Origin: Candidatus Norongarragalina meridionalis
Lineage (GTDB): Archaea; Micrarchaeota; Micrarchaeia; Norongarragalinales; Norongarragalinaceae
Direction of reading: 5' to 3'
Length of the DNA stretch: 37,452 nucleotides
Assembly: GCA_902384935.1 (NCBI GenBank)
Contig: CABMDO010000007.1
Span: forward strand, 1 to 37,452
Both the position numbers and the translations under genes were made by a program. The notes under the pieces were generated by a model. The model had not been told where the DNA came from, did not search any database, and worked only from the letters and a program-made list of their open reading frames with translations. This document shows, one piece after another, positions 7,547 to 15,666 of the stretch; the first letter of the stretch is position 1, and each line of letters opens with the position of its first letter.

Positions 7547-10500
7547 CCCGTCTGGAAGGGCATGCCGTTGTATCCCTGGACGCCGTACGAATATCCCGGA
7601 TAGCCGTACGGAATCGCCGACGAAACGCCGCCGAACATTCCGCCAGAAGCCGAAGTCGCCAAAGACGTGAGATACGACTGTCCGAAACTTGCGGGGCTGG
7701 ACTGCGTCGGGTAGAGTGAGCCGCCGACCGAACCCTGCGCGTCGGGCGCGCTCATCGATTTCATGAACATCCATGCTTCCGCGGTGCCCATGGCGATGCT
7801 GTACCACGGCGGGAGCGTCGTCGCGCACGCCTCGTTCGTTCCGAAGCGCACTATTACAAAAAGTTTGTTGTCGAACGGAATCATCTGGATGTCGCCCTGC
7901 ACTGGCGTGCAGCGCGCCACGCACGTTTTTGGCGATGCCTGCGCGGTGACCGTAACGGATGCGGATTTTTTCAGGAGAGTTCCCGACGAAGCAGTGACGG
8001 CATACGTTTTTTCGGCGGTTGCCCTGAACACGCCGTTTGGAATCGTCGCGCCAGGAGATACGTCCCACGTAACGGTTGCAGGGCAATTGGTCATCTGCTT
8101 GCCGCTACTGTCACAGCACATATAATTGAAAGTTTTCTCCGTTCCAGAGGAAACCGTGGCAACCGAAGGCGTGACGAGTATCGTGTTTCTGGTGTTCACG
8201 GAGCACGATACCGCCACGTCCGCTTGGGAATTCAGCTCCACCTGCTGGCAGCTCACCTCGGCGGTCAGCGGATAGGGTATGATTCCAGGAACGCTCATCA
8301 TCGTGCCCTTGCCCCTGCAGGTGTCGGTTTTTCCGCACGAACCCTTCACTCCCGAAAAGTCGACGAAGAAGCTCGGTATGACTATCGGGATAACCGTTTT
8401 CGCCTGCTGCATCGACGCGAGCGTGGCGTTCTTCGTCTGTTTTACCGTCGCGTTTTCCGCGTGCAGGAAGTTGCAAAGCTCGGGCTTGTTCGAGGAATCC
8501 TTGAGATTGACGCCTACGCCCATCACCGACGAGGAATAATCCCACGCCTCGCCGTCCGAGGTTTTCGCCTTCATTTCGAAAACAGCGGGATTGGAAGGAA
8601 CGCATTCGGGCGGGCGCGTCTCGTTCTCCGCGATTGTTTGCTCCACCGTCTGCGCAACTCCGACGAACGTGAACGAGCCGCCGATTGTCTTCAGGGGTTC
8701 GCCGTTCCCGCGCCTGAAAACGGTTTCATCGGCGATTTCCTGCGCCTTGCGCTTGAACGCGTCGTTCGCCTGGGCGTACGCGGATTTCGAGCACCACGCG
8801 TTCGCGCAGCACAGCCAATCGGAGCACGATTCGGCGCGCTCCCCGCCGATTCCGCCGACTCCCTGGAAGAATGACGCCTGCTGGTCGTAAGCCCACTGCG
8901 CAACAACCGAATCCCCTTCTTTTACGACGAGGTTGCCCGGTCCGCTCCACGCAATCGCCTTCGTCCCCGCCCCGCTGAAGGAAACGTCGGGCGTGAGCGA
9001 ACGCGAACCGGACTGTTTCTCGTTCAGGATGTAGACGATTTTCGCGGAACCGTCGCCGGCATCAAGCGAGCGCGGCGCCGAATAAAGCGATTGCACGCTT
9101 TCCGCGGTCATGCGGATGGGCACGGATTTATTCGCGGTTCCGCACGACGCGCCCAGCTCGAGCGAAGCGCTCGCGTCGTCCTCAAGCGAGTCTCCCTCGA
9201 CTTTTATGGGGCATTGCGTGTTCGCGTCGCGGGCTTTGAATACAAACGCCTTCTTCGTTTTATCGTAAGAATAGCATTTCTCAGTGCCCTTCGCGCTCTT
9301 GATCGAATAAACGAGAGTGCAATCCGCCGAATCCGCGATGTCGAGCGGCATCGCGTCCATCGGATAAACCGCGTCGGCGGCAAGCGTTATCGCGTCGAAG
9401 TTCGTTTTGATTGTTCCCGACGCGGCATCGAACCATATCGTGGCATTGCCCGCCTGAGGAACGGCGGAAGGTTTCGGCGAAGGCGACGGGGAAGGCGAAG
9501 GCGACGCGACAGCAGCGGTTATCGCGTACGACGCGCTCGTCCATTCGGCGTAGCATCCAGCCTTGTTCGCCGCGTCCGCCGCGGTGCCAAGGAGAGCGTC
9601 GGGAGGGAAGCGGGAGTATTCGCCGTTGCGAACCGAGAATCCGCGATAATAAAGCGTGAGCCTGCCTCCCGCCTTCGCCTCGGGCTTCACCTTGACCGCG
9701 AATTCCACCTGCCTGCTCGCGCCGCTGTCATAACGCGCTTCCGCCCATTTGAGCAGTCCGTCCGCTGGCTCGACGAAATCCTGCTTTATGTCCGTGCACA
9801 ACCCCGTGCTGTCGGGCGCGTACGACGTGGAGCGCAAAACCGCCTTCGCGTCGCGCGGATAATTGGACAGCCCCGCGAAATCCTCCATAACCGTTTTCTG
9901 CGTTCCCGCGCGCAACGCAGCGCCTGCCTCCGTGCTTCCCGAGAGCGCCGACAGCGAAAGAACTACACGATATTCCTTGCCGGCTTCGAGCGTCTTGGTC
10001 TGCTTTCCGTTTTTTCCGTAAACCGCCATGGAAACGGCAAGCGCGCTTCCCTCTTTGGAAAGCGGAATCGCCACGGAATCTCCCGCCCTGGCGGTGCGTT
10101 CCGCGGAGATGTATCCCTTGGCGGTCGCGGTAACTGCCGCGTCGCTCCCTATCTTGACTTTCAGCGCGCACACAGTAGTGACGGCGCACGAAGAAACCAC
10201 TTCATCGCCCTGCATCGCTTCGAAGGAAGCGGAAACCGATGCGCCGCCGGAAGCGTCCGTCGCGCTTGCGGTTATGATTCCCGTGTTTATTTCAAGAGTG
10301 ATGTCCGCGGCGTCGTCCTGCGAAAGCGATACCGTCGCCGACGCGTTCTTTCCGCCTGCGGAAGCGCGCGCCTCGTATCCGCCCTGCGGGAGCATGAACG
10401 ACGCCGTGCCGTAAGCGTCGGTTGATTGCGCTTCCGCTGCCTGCTTTCCGTCGGTAGTGAAGATGCCTACGGAAGCGCCCCCTATCGGGTTCCCGTCCTC

Positions 10501-11466
10501 GTCCCAGACGTTCACGTCGAACTGGAACGCCGCGCTTTCCCGCTGCATCGTAATAGTCACGTCGTCTCCCGCCGCGAAGCTGTCGCTCCGCGTTTCCGCG
10601 TATCCGTCGGCTGATGCAACAGCGTAGTAAGCCTCCGATTTGTCGAGCATCACCTCGAGAGTGCCGGACGTGTCCTCTTCGGCGACCGTGCCGCCTCCGT
10701 CCGCAATCACGCTTATAACCGCGGAAACAGGGCTGCCAGATGCGTCGACGGCGCGCACGCTCGTCTTCGCCGAATTCCCGGCATCGGTTTTAAGCACCAC
10801 GTCGAACTCCGTGAATTTTTCGGAAATTTCCTTCGCATCCGCATAACCGTCGTACGTCGCGTAGCCGTCCGCTTCCACGGAAACGTAGGCGAGCGCGCCG
10901 ATTTCCGCCCCGCCTATAACCGCGTTGCCGAACGACAAGTCCGCCTCGCCGATGAGATTGGACGTCGCGTAGTCGAACAACCGCGCGACGCCGGGCTCTA
11001 TGAGCTTGCCGTTCTCGTCGGTCACCTTTATGGTGGCATAACCCTTCGACGCGAACGAGAGCTGCGTGGCGTTGGTTTCCGGCTGTTTCTCCCGGTCGAG
11101 CTTGACGACGGCGCCGCCCTTCGTAGCGAGAATCGTGAGCACGCTCGGCGAATATCCCTGCTTCGAAACCCGCAGGCTCACCGGAAGCGCCTCGCGTATT
11201 TCGAACTTCGCGCTTCCGTTCGCGTCGGTGCGGACGCGGCCGCTTCTCGTCCCAACGGAATAGGAAATCTCCGCACCTGCGACGGGCGTCCCGTTCGCCG
11301 AATCCATCACCTGCAGGAGGAAGTCGCCGTTGTACAGGCGCACGGGCGCCTTTTTCACCGTTTCCTTGGCAGCGGGCTGCGCAAAAAACAGGAATACCGC
11401 GGCTATGAGAATCAGTGCGGCGATGCCGACGAGCCATTTCGACTCGGCTGGCAGTTCGAAGCGCAT
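7543..11466 (-). CDS. Giant membrane-anchored surface protein with repeated Ig-like/carboxypeptidase-regulatory-like domains
   Basis: The product is about 1307 aa. One N-terminal membrane anchor (residues 11-29, WLVGIAALILIAAVFLFFA) is followed by at least four successive beta-sandwich units of the CarboxypepD_reg kind, each with a pattern like DSANGTPVAGAEI, then D.NGSAKF, then a GY-containing strand. A PSPSPSPSPKP linker lies near residues 652-664. Beyond it is a Cys-rich segment (SCSDWLCCANAWC, about residue 885) and a Big2-like domain (about 1120-1180). The C-terminus is Gly/Ser/Tyr/Pro-rich and unstructured. Start: ATG 11466 lies about 27 bp from a TATA-like element (11490-11498); the longer upstream frame overlaps the YdjM-like gene and reads as non-coding. 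It is probably a cell-surface adhesin or envelope component. Domain calls are by pattern only. Confidence 0.8.
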   Translation of the reverse strand: MRFELPAESKWLVGIAALILIAAVFLFFAQPAAKETVKKAPVRLYNGDFLLQVMDSANGTPVAGAEISYSVGTRSGRVRTDANGSAKFEIREALPVSLRVSKQGYSPSVLTILATKGGAVVKLDREKQPETNATQLSFASKGYATIKVTDENGKLIEPGVARLFDYATSNLIGEADLSFGNAVIGGAEIGALAYVSVEADGYATYDGYADAKEISEKFTEFDVVLKTDAGNSAKTSVRAVDASGSPVSAVISVIADGGGTVAEEDTSGTLEVMLDKSEAYYAVASADGYAETRSDSFAAGDDVTITMQRESAAFQFDVNVWDEDGNPIGGASVGIFTTDGKQAAEAQSTDAYGTASFMLPQGGYEARASAGGKNASATVSLSQDDAADITLEINTGIITASATDASGGASVSASFEAMQGDEVVSSCAVTTVCALKVKIGSDAAVTATAKGYISAERTARAGDSVAIPLSKEGSALAVSMAVYGKNGKQTKTLEAGKEYRVVLSLSALSGSTEAGAALRAGTQKTVMEDFAGLSNYPRDAKAVLRSTSYAPDSTGLCTDIKQDFVEPADGLLKWAEARYDSGASRQVEFAVKVKPEAKAGGRLTLYYRGFSVRNGEYSRFPPDALLGTAADAANKAGCYAEWTSASYAITAAVASPSPSPSPSPKPSAVPQAGNATIWFDAASGTIKTNFDAITLAADAVYPMDAMPLDIADSADCTLVYSIKSAKGTEKCYSYDKTKKAFVFKARDANTQCPIKVEGDSLEDDASASLELGASCGTANKSVPIRMTAESVQSLYSAPRSLDAGDGSAKIVYILNEKQSGSRSLTPDVSFSGAGTKAIAWSGPGNLVVKEGDSVVAQWAYDQQASFFQGVGGIGGERAESCSDWLCCANAWCSKSAYAQANDAFKRKAQEIADETVFRRGNGEPLKTIGGSFTFVGVAQTVEQTIAENETRPPECVPSNPAVFEMKAKTSDGEAWDYSSSVMGVGVNLKDSSNKPELCNFLHAENATVKQTKNATLASMQQAKTVIPIVIPSFFVDFSGVKGSCGKTDTCRGKGTMMSVPGIIPYPLTAEVSCQQVELNSQADVAVSCSVNTRNTILVTPSVATVSSGTEKTFNYMCCDSSGKQMTNCPATVTWDVSPGATIPNGVFRATAEKTYAVTASSGTLLKKSASVTVTAQASPKTCVARCTPVQGDIQMIPFDNKLFVIVRFGTNEACATTLPPWYSIAMGTAEAWMFMKSMSAPDAQGSVGGSLYPTQSSPASFGQSYLTSLATSASGGMFGGVSSAIPYGYPGYSYGVQGYNGMPFQTG

Positions 11467-11489
11467 ATAGCTTAGAAGCGCGGGGGAAC

Positions 11490-11498
11490 AATAAAAAA
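11490..11498 (-). promoter_or_regulatory. TATA-like element of the 1307-aa surface protein gene
   Basis: On the minus strand this reads TTTTTTATT, centred about 28 bp from ATG 11466. That predicts a leaderless transcript. Confidence 0.5.
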
Positions 11499-11504
11499 GG
11501 TTCG

Positions 11505-11936
11505 TTACGCGAGCTTGAACTCCCCGTCCGCGAGCAGGTGCGAGAAGAACGCGGTGCCGCCGTAAAGCGCCAGCTTCTCGGAACGCGTCAATGCGAAAAC
11601 AACGAGAGCGAAGACTGCGAGCGCAAGGAACGAGTGCGTGATGCCGCGGTGGCGTGGTTTGATGAGCAGGACGAAAAGTACTACTGCGATCGCGGCAATA
11701 ATCGCGCCGAGGATGCGCGACTCCGACGGCAGCGAAAGATACGCAAGCGCGCCGGCGCACACCGCGAGCGAGCCGACTATCAGGCGGAAGATGTTGCTCT
11801 TCGAGTTGTCCACGTCGGGCGCCAAACCGCCGAGCAGTATCACGGCGGCGAGCTGCGGCGAAAGCTCCACCGGAACGGCGAGCGAAAGCGCGCCGCACAA
11901 AAGCAGCGCGGCGGCGGCGTGCCAGAACGCGTTCAT
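11505..11936 (-). CDS. YdjM/DUF457-like membrane-bound metal-dependent hydrolase
   Basis: The product is 143 aa with four or so hydrophobic segments and the conserved polar motifs of this family: an early His (FWHAAAALL), GGLAPDVDN, HRGITHS, and SHLLAD near the C-terminus. The His and Asp residues are the presumed metal ligands. The catalytic activity in this family is largely inferred from the motifs. ATG 11936 lies 26-27 bp from the TATA box at 11960-11966, so the mRNA should be leaderless. It is divergent from the DUF2070 gene, which uses the same box. It precedes the 1307-aa surface gene in the same direction. Confidence 0.82.
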   Translation of the reverse strand: MNAFWHAAAALLLCGALSLAVPVELSPQLAAVILLGGLAPDVDNSKSNIFRLIVGSLAVCAGALAYLSLPSESRILGAIIAAIAVVLFVLLIKPRHRGITHSFLALAVFALVVFALTRSEKLALYGGTAFFSHLLADGEFKLA

Positions 11937-11959
11937 CGCATCCTTTAAAAGAAACGCGA

Positions 11960-11966
11960 TTTATAA
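11960..11966. promoter_or_regulatory. Shared divergent TATA box (TTTATAA)
   Basis: The near-palindromic TTTATAA centred at 11963 lies 27 bp from ATG 11936 on the left and 29 bp from GTG 11992 on the right. The symmetry suggests one TBP site firing both ways. Confidence 0.6.
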
Positions 11967-11991
11967 GTAGCTCGGTGGGTTATTGGCGATA

Positions 11992-13812
11992 GTGGATTCC
12001 GGCGAACGCAAGGCGAAGGCGCTTTCCATCGGCGATTTCTTTTTCAAGCTGCCATCCCAGAGCAAGCTCGTCGCGTATCTTTTCGCGTTATGCTTCGGCG
12101 CGGGAATAATCCTGCGGCTCATAGCGGGAAGCAACGTGTGGGACGCGCTGGTGTTCGGCGGAACCGAGGGAGTCCTCCTGCTCGCGGGTCCGGCGCTGGT
12201 CGCCGCGGTGCTCGCGCCTCCGCTCTTCGCGTCCAAGCGCACGCTCAAGCACTTCCTGTTCGTAGCAACAGCCGCATCCGCAATAGAGATAGTCGTCTTC
12301 CTTATCGGAACGCTGTCGGTGCGGGGCTTCGGTACCGAGTTGCTGAATTTCGTGCTCGTCGGAAACGCCCTCGTGTTCATGGTGTGGTTCGGCGCGTGCT
12401 TCTTCGGACTCGGACTCGGTTTGGCTCGTTCCGGAGCCGTCGCGCTCGTGCACCCGTTCCTCAACGTGGCAATGCTTTTCATATGGGCGAAGTTCGGGTT
12501 CTTCGCAACCGCGCTGGACGTGGGTTCGCCGCTTCTGGCGTTCGTTAAAATCCTGCTCGCCGCGGGCGTGTTTCTTTCCGCGCTTTGGGCGATTTCCTAC
12601 GTGATAAACGCGCCTGCGAAGAAGAATTTCGGCATCTCCACGGTGGAAGCCGTTGTCCTCTTTTTTTCGCACTGGAGCAGGGGCGGCAAGGGGCTCGAAG
12701 AGGTGCTCGCGGAATTCGGCGAGGAAGTTGAAACCACAATAGGCGCCATCACATTCAGGCGGAAGGGAGGCGCAAACGACGGAAGCATCAAGTCCGTTTT
12801 CGTCGTGCCGTACGTGCATTTCGGGCCGTTCGGAAACCTCGGCGGAAGCGAGTTCCCCGCGCTGATATCCAAGGACGTTGAAACGCGGCTCGGCGCGCCG
12901 ACGCTGGTATTCCACGGAACGGTCAACCACGACTTCAATCCAGTTTATTCCTCAAGCGAATCGCTGCTCACCAACGCCGTCGTGAGCATGGCGCGCCGCG
13001 AAAAGAGAGCCGAAGGAAGGGCCGCGTTCGTGTCCGACGAATCCGGCAGGGTGGCGGGCATATCCTTCGGCACTGACGGCTTTCTCACGCTTTCGCTCGC
13101 TCCTGAAGGCACCGAGGACATCAACCTCGCCATAGGGCACGCGCTGCGCTATAAGGCGCAGGCGGTGGGCTTCGGGCACGCGCTGCTCGCCGACAGGCAC
13201 AACTCGTGCACCGACGGCACGCTGCTCGAAATAGGGAGTCCCGCATACTACAAGTTCGAGGACGCGATTTCATCGTTGTCTCCGCCCCCGCAGGCGTCGC
13301 AGAAACCGTTCAAGCTCGGCATCTCCTCTGCAACGCTGCCATTCACGCGCGAACAGGGAGTCGGAGCCATGGGGTTGCGCGTCGCCGTGTTCGAGATAGG
13401 GGGGAAACGCGGCTGTTACGTCCTCGTAGACGCCAACAACGCGCTTCCGGCGCTGCGCTCGCGCGTACTTTCGCTGATAAAACGCCACGGCTTCGACTAC
13501 GGCGATTTGATGACGACCGATTCGCATTCCGTGAACACGCTGAGCGGGGTAACGAACCCGCTCGGGTTGCGCACCGACCAGACGCGGCTGCTCGCGGCAA
13601 TCGACGCCGCGATTCACCGCGCCGCCGAAGATGCCGAACCGTGCACCGCTTCATTCGCCGAACAGCGCGTGCGGCTGCAGGTGTTCGGAGCCAATAGGCA
13701 GAGCGAACTCATCACCGCGATAAACTCAACGGTATCCGTTGCGAAAATCGTCGCGCCGTTCGTGCTGATTGCTGCCTTGGTCGTGGCTTTCCTATTGCTG
13801 GCGATGGTTTGA
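11992..13812 (+). CDS. DUF2070 family archaeal membrane protein
   Basis: The product is about 606 aa. The first 210 residues hold six to seven membrane segments, followed by a large soluble domain and one final membrane helix (VAPFVLIAALVVAFLLLAMV). The soluble domain has conserved-looking His-rich motifs: VHFGPFGNLGGSEFP, FHGTVNHDFNP, HNSC and TDSHSVNT. These fit the archaeal DUF2070 family, whose function is unknown; the His/Asp clusters hint at metal binding. Start: GTG 11992 is placed correctly for the TATA box at 11960-11966; the TTG at 11983, three codons earlier, is the alternative. It is convergent with the next gene, eight bases away. Confidence 0.82.
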   Translation: MDSGERKAKALSIGDFFFKLPSQSKLVAYLFALCFGAGIILRLIAGSNVWDALVFGGTEGVLLLAGPALVAAVLAPPLFASKRTLKHFLFVATAASAIEIVVFLIGTLSVRGFGTELLNFVLVGNALVFMVWFGACFFGLGLGLARSGAVALVHPFLNVAMLFIWAKFGFFATALDVGSPLLAFVKILLAAGVFLSALWAISYVINAPAKKNFGISTVEAVVLFFSHWSRGGKGLEEVLAEFGEEVETTIGAITFRRKGGANDGSIKSVFVVPYVHFGPFGNLGGSEFPALISKDVETRLGAPTLVFHGTVNHDFNPVYSSSESLLTNAVVSMARREKRAEGRAAFVSDESGRVAGISFGTDGFLTLSLAPEGTEDINLAIGHALRYKAQAVGFGHALLADRHNSCTDGTLLEIGSPAYYKFEDAISSLSPPPQASQKPFKLGISSATLPFTREQGVGAMGLRVAVFEIGGKRGCYVLVDANNALPALRSRVLSLIKRHGFDYGDLMTTDSHSVNTLSGVTNPLGLRTDQTRLLAAIDAAIHRAAEDAEPCTASFAEQRVRLQVFGANRQSELITAINSTVSVAKIVAPFVLIAALVVAFLLLAMV

Positions 13813-13820
13813 GGGAATAA

Positions 13821-14459
13821 TCAGCCGTTTTCGCCGAGCGTGAATCCGCCTTCCTTTTTCCCGCCCGCGTCCATCATCGCCGCGAGCTGCAGCGTGACGA
13901 CGTCCGTCGGGATTACCTCTTCCTTCTTGATGCCGATTTTCTCGAAAAACTTGTAAGCGGTTTTCTCCTGAAGCTCGCGAATCTTGTCCACCTTCGTCGA
14001 GGGAAGCGCGATCTCGACGAAAGAACCCATGTCCGCCACTTCGAACACGGCGATCCTGAGCATCATATAACCGAAGCGCCATTCCGTAACCTCGCGGGGG
14101 AACGCCCTCGCGTAGCCCATGCGTTCCAGCGATTCTCCCAGCGAAAAGGACGACTCGACGTCCACGCCGAGCTGCTCGTTCTCGTTGAGCATGTACGTCT
14201 CGGCAAGCAGGGTCTCGTTCTCGGTTTTCTTGTCCGTGCGGATGAGCATGTACGCGAAAACGCCCTCGCCGTACTGCTTCGCGTAAACCATGTCCACGAA
14301 TTCGCCGCCCGACACGAATTTCGCGTGCAGTTTCTTTATCTTCGCCACCGCCTCCTCGTCGTCGGCTACGGGGGCGGTAAGCCGTTCCTCCGGCAGCGGC
14401 CATTTAAGGGAATGCTGCACTGGCTTTTTCTTGAACAGGAATGCGTCGAGGAATCCCAT
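13821..14459 (-). CDS. Conserved-looking hypothetical protein, weakly CYTH-like C-terminus
   Basis: The product is 212 aa, soluble, mixed alpha/beta. The C-terminal stretch (GSFVEIALPSTKVDKIRELQEKTAYKFFEKIGIKKEEVIPTD) resembles the end of CYTH-domain proteins (CyaB / thiamine-triphosphatase fold), where FVEIE is followed by a helix and a GI..ED turn. The N-terminal ExExK signature of that family is not evident, so I do not assign it. ATG 14459 is preferred over TTG 14483 because a TATA-like element at 14482-14490 lies exactly 26-27 bp upstream. Confidence 0.65.
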   Translation of the reverse strand: MGFLDAFLFKKKPVQHSLKWPLPEERLTAPVADDEEAVAKIKKLHAKFVSGGEFVDMVYAKQYGEGVFAYMLIRTDKKTENETLLAETYMLNENEQLGVDVESSFSLGESLERMGYARAFPREVTEWRFGYMMLRIAVFEVADMGSFVEIALPSTKVDKIRELQEKTAYKFFEKIGIKKEEVIPTDVVTLQLAAMMDAGGKKEGGFTLGENG

Positions 14460-14481
14460 GGAAACAGGAATGCCGCGCGAC

Positions 14482-14490
14482 AATAAAAAG
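14482..14490 (-). promoter_or_regulatory. TATA box of the 212-aa hypothetical gene
   Basis: On the minus strand it reads CTTTTTATT. Its centre at 14486 is 27 bp from ATG 14459, which decides that start over TTG 14483. Confidence 0.5.
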
Positions 14491-15228
14491 CTACTTGACG
14501 CGCTTCCCTTTGTAGAGGTAGTGAATCTCGTTGTAGGGCGGCGGCGAATACAGGTCTACCCCGACGTATTGCAGCGCCTCTTCGAGCGCCTTGCGCTCGT
14601 TTTTCAGGCGGTCCTGCAACTTGAAATAACGCGCCTTCCTCACGGCGTACGCCGGAAAAACACTGGCGCGCTTGAAGAACCTGCCGAGCTGTGCAAAACG
14701 TAAATCGTAGCGGTCCACCTCCCGCAGCAGCTCCTCCCTGGTTTTGCCGCCGAACCTTTCACGCACGAGCTTCGGGACTCCGTCGGTAGTGGGCACCGTC
14801 TTGAACTCATCCAGAAGCACCTGCGGATCGAATTCCCCGCCGTTGAGTTCCGAGATAACCAGGTACCGTATGCTCTTCGGGGCGGCGTTCAGTATGTGCA
14901 ATTCCCCCGCCAGGAGTTTTTCAGCTATCCGTTTTTTGCTGAGCCTGCATGCCTGATGTGCGACGCCCAGGGGAACCAGCAGCCTTAGTTTCGAGGGATG
15001 CGGCGTAATTACTACCTGCTTTTCCTTCATGGGCAGAATCGCGGTTGCGGGGCAGTATGTGCCGCCCGACACCAGTACGAGGGGCGTGCCCGCAAGATCG
15101 AAGAGCGTTTTTAGTTTGAAGGGCGAAAAGCCGATTCGATGCGCGGCGGAAGTGATGGAAATGTATCCTTCGGGAATCACGTCGGCGACGACGGCGGGTT
15201 TTGACGCCGACTTCATTGGCTTCGCCAT
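14491..15228 (-). CDS. Hypothetical protein with possible N-terminal helix-turn-helix
   Basis: The product is 245 aa, soluble and basic. Residues 20-45 (YISITSAAHRIGFSPFKLKTLFDLAG) could form a helix-turn-helix; the middle is beta-rich, and the C-terminal third is a charged helix (LQDRLKNERKALEEALQYVG) ending in YLYKGKRVK. I recognise no family. ATG 15228 is favoured over ATG 15237 because it lies 27 bp from the shared TATA box at 15251-15259. Its stop adjoins the TATA element of the next leftward gene. Confidence 0.65.
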   Translation of the reverse strand: MAKPMKSASKPAVVADVIPEGYISITSAAHRIGFSPFKLKTLFDLAGTPLVLVSGGTYCPATAILPMKEKQVVITPHPSKLRLLVPLGVAHQACRLSKKRIAEKLLAGELHILNAAPKSIRYLVISELNGGEFDPQVLLDEFKTVPTTDGVPKLVRERFGGKTREELLREVDRYDLRFAQLGRFFKRASVFPAYAVRKARYFKLQDRLKNERKALEEALQYVGVDLYSPPPYNEIHYLYKGKRVK

Positions 15229-15250
15229 CGAACACATTGGCGAGCCGCAA

Positions 15251-15259
15251 CTTATAAAT
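15251..15259. promoter_or_regulatory. Shared divergent TATA box (CTTATAAAT)
   Basis: Centred at 15255, it is 27 bp from ATG 15228 leftward and 28 bp from ATG 15283 rightward. Both transcripts should be leaderless. Confidence 0.6.
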
Positions 15260-15282
15260 CCTGCCTCGGCAAGTAAAACATC

Positions 15283-15666
15283 ATGCCGGAACTCGCGAAC
15301 CTTCACAGGCAGTTGCGCCCTTATCTCGCCCATGAAGAGCCGGAACTCAGGCAGGCGGCGAACCACCTGTCGCTCGCGCTGAAAGCCGTCGAAACGCGCA
15401 GAATGGCGGCGGCATGCAAGAGCATCGCGGAGGCGGACAGCTTCATGGTCAAAAGCAGCCACGAGGGTGTTTTCGGGCTGGGCCAGGTTCGCGACAAAAT
15501 CGCGCAGGCAATCGAAGAGCTGCGTCCGCCGACCATGGCGGAAATGGCGGAACGGGCGAAAATCGAGGACAAGCGCGCGGAATCCATACCGTTCCCGTTC
15601 AAGGAAGGCGAGGTCGACCAGTTCCCTCCCGATCTGGGTTATCTGAAGAAAAAGAAGAAGCTCTAG
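15283..15666 (+). CDS. Small helical hypothetical protein
   Basis: The product is 127 aa. The first 80 residues are predicted helical (LHRQLRPYLAHEEPELRQAANHLSLALKAVETRRMAAACKSIAEAD), and the C-terminus carries PFPFKEGEVDQFPPDLGYL followed by a lysine run. The helical part recalls alpha-hairpin repeat proteins, but I recognise no family. The gene starts without a leader from the TATA box shared with the 245-aa gene. Its TAG stop shares the palindrome CTAG (15663-15666) with the stop of the convergent coiled-coil gene. Confidence 0.7.
   Translation: MPELANLHRQLRPYLAHEEPELRQAANHLSLALKAVETRRMAAACKSIAEADSFMVKSSHEGVFGLGQVRDKIAQAIEELRPPTMAEMAERAKIEDKRAESIPFPFKEGEVDQFPPDLGYLKKKKKL

Noticed and set aside
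7547-8086. Upstream extension of the metallophosphoesterase
   Set aside because: Arg-rich shadow of the surface protein; the SDVH motif should lie at the N-terminus.
9091-10425. Long open frame opposite the 1307-aa gene
   Set aside because: Arg-rich translation without domains, typical of the antisense of GC-rich coding sequence.
11467-11898. Upstream extension of the 1307-aa surface protein to 11898
   Set aside because: It lies wholly over the YdjM-like gene in another frame, is Arg/Ala-rich, and precedes a natural ATG with hydrophobic anchor and TATA box.
13821-14459. Assignment as a CYTH-family cyclase/triphosphatase
   Set aside because: Only the C-terminal strand-helix pattern fits; the N-terminal ExExK signature is not seen.
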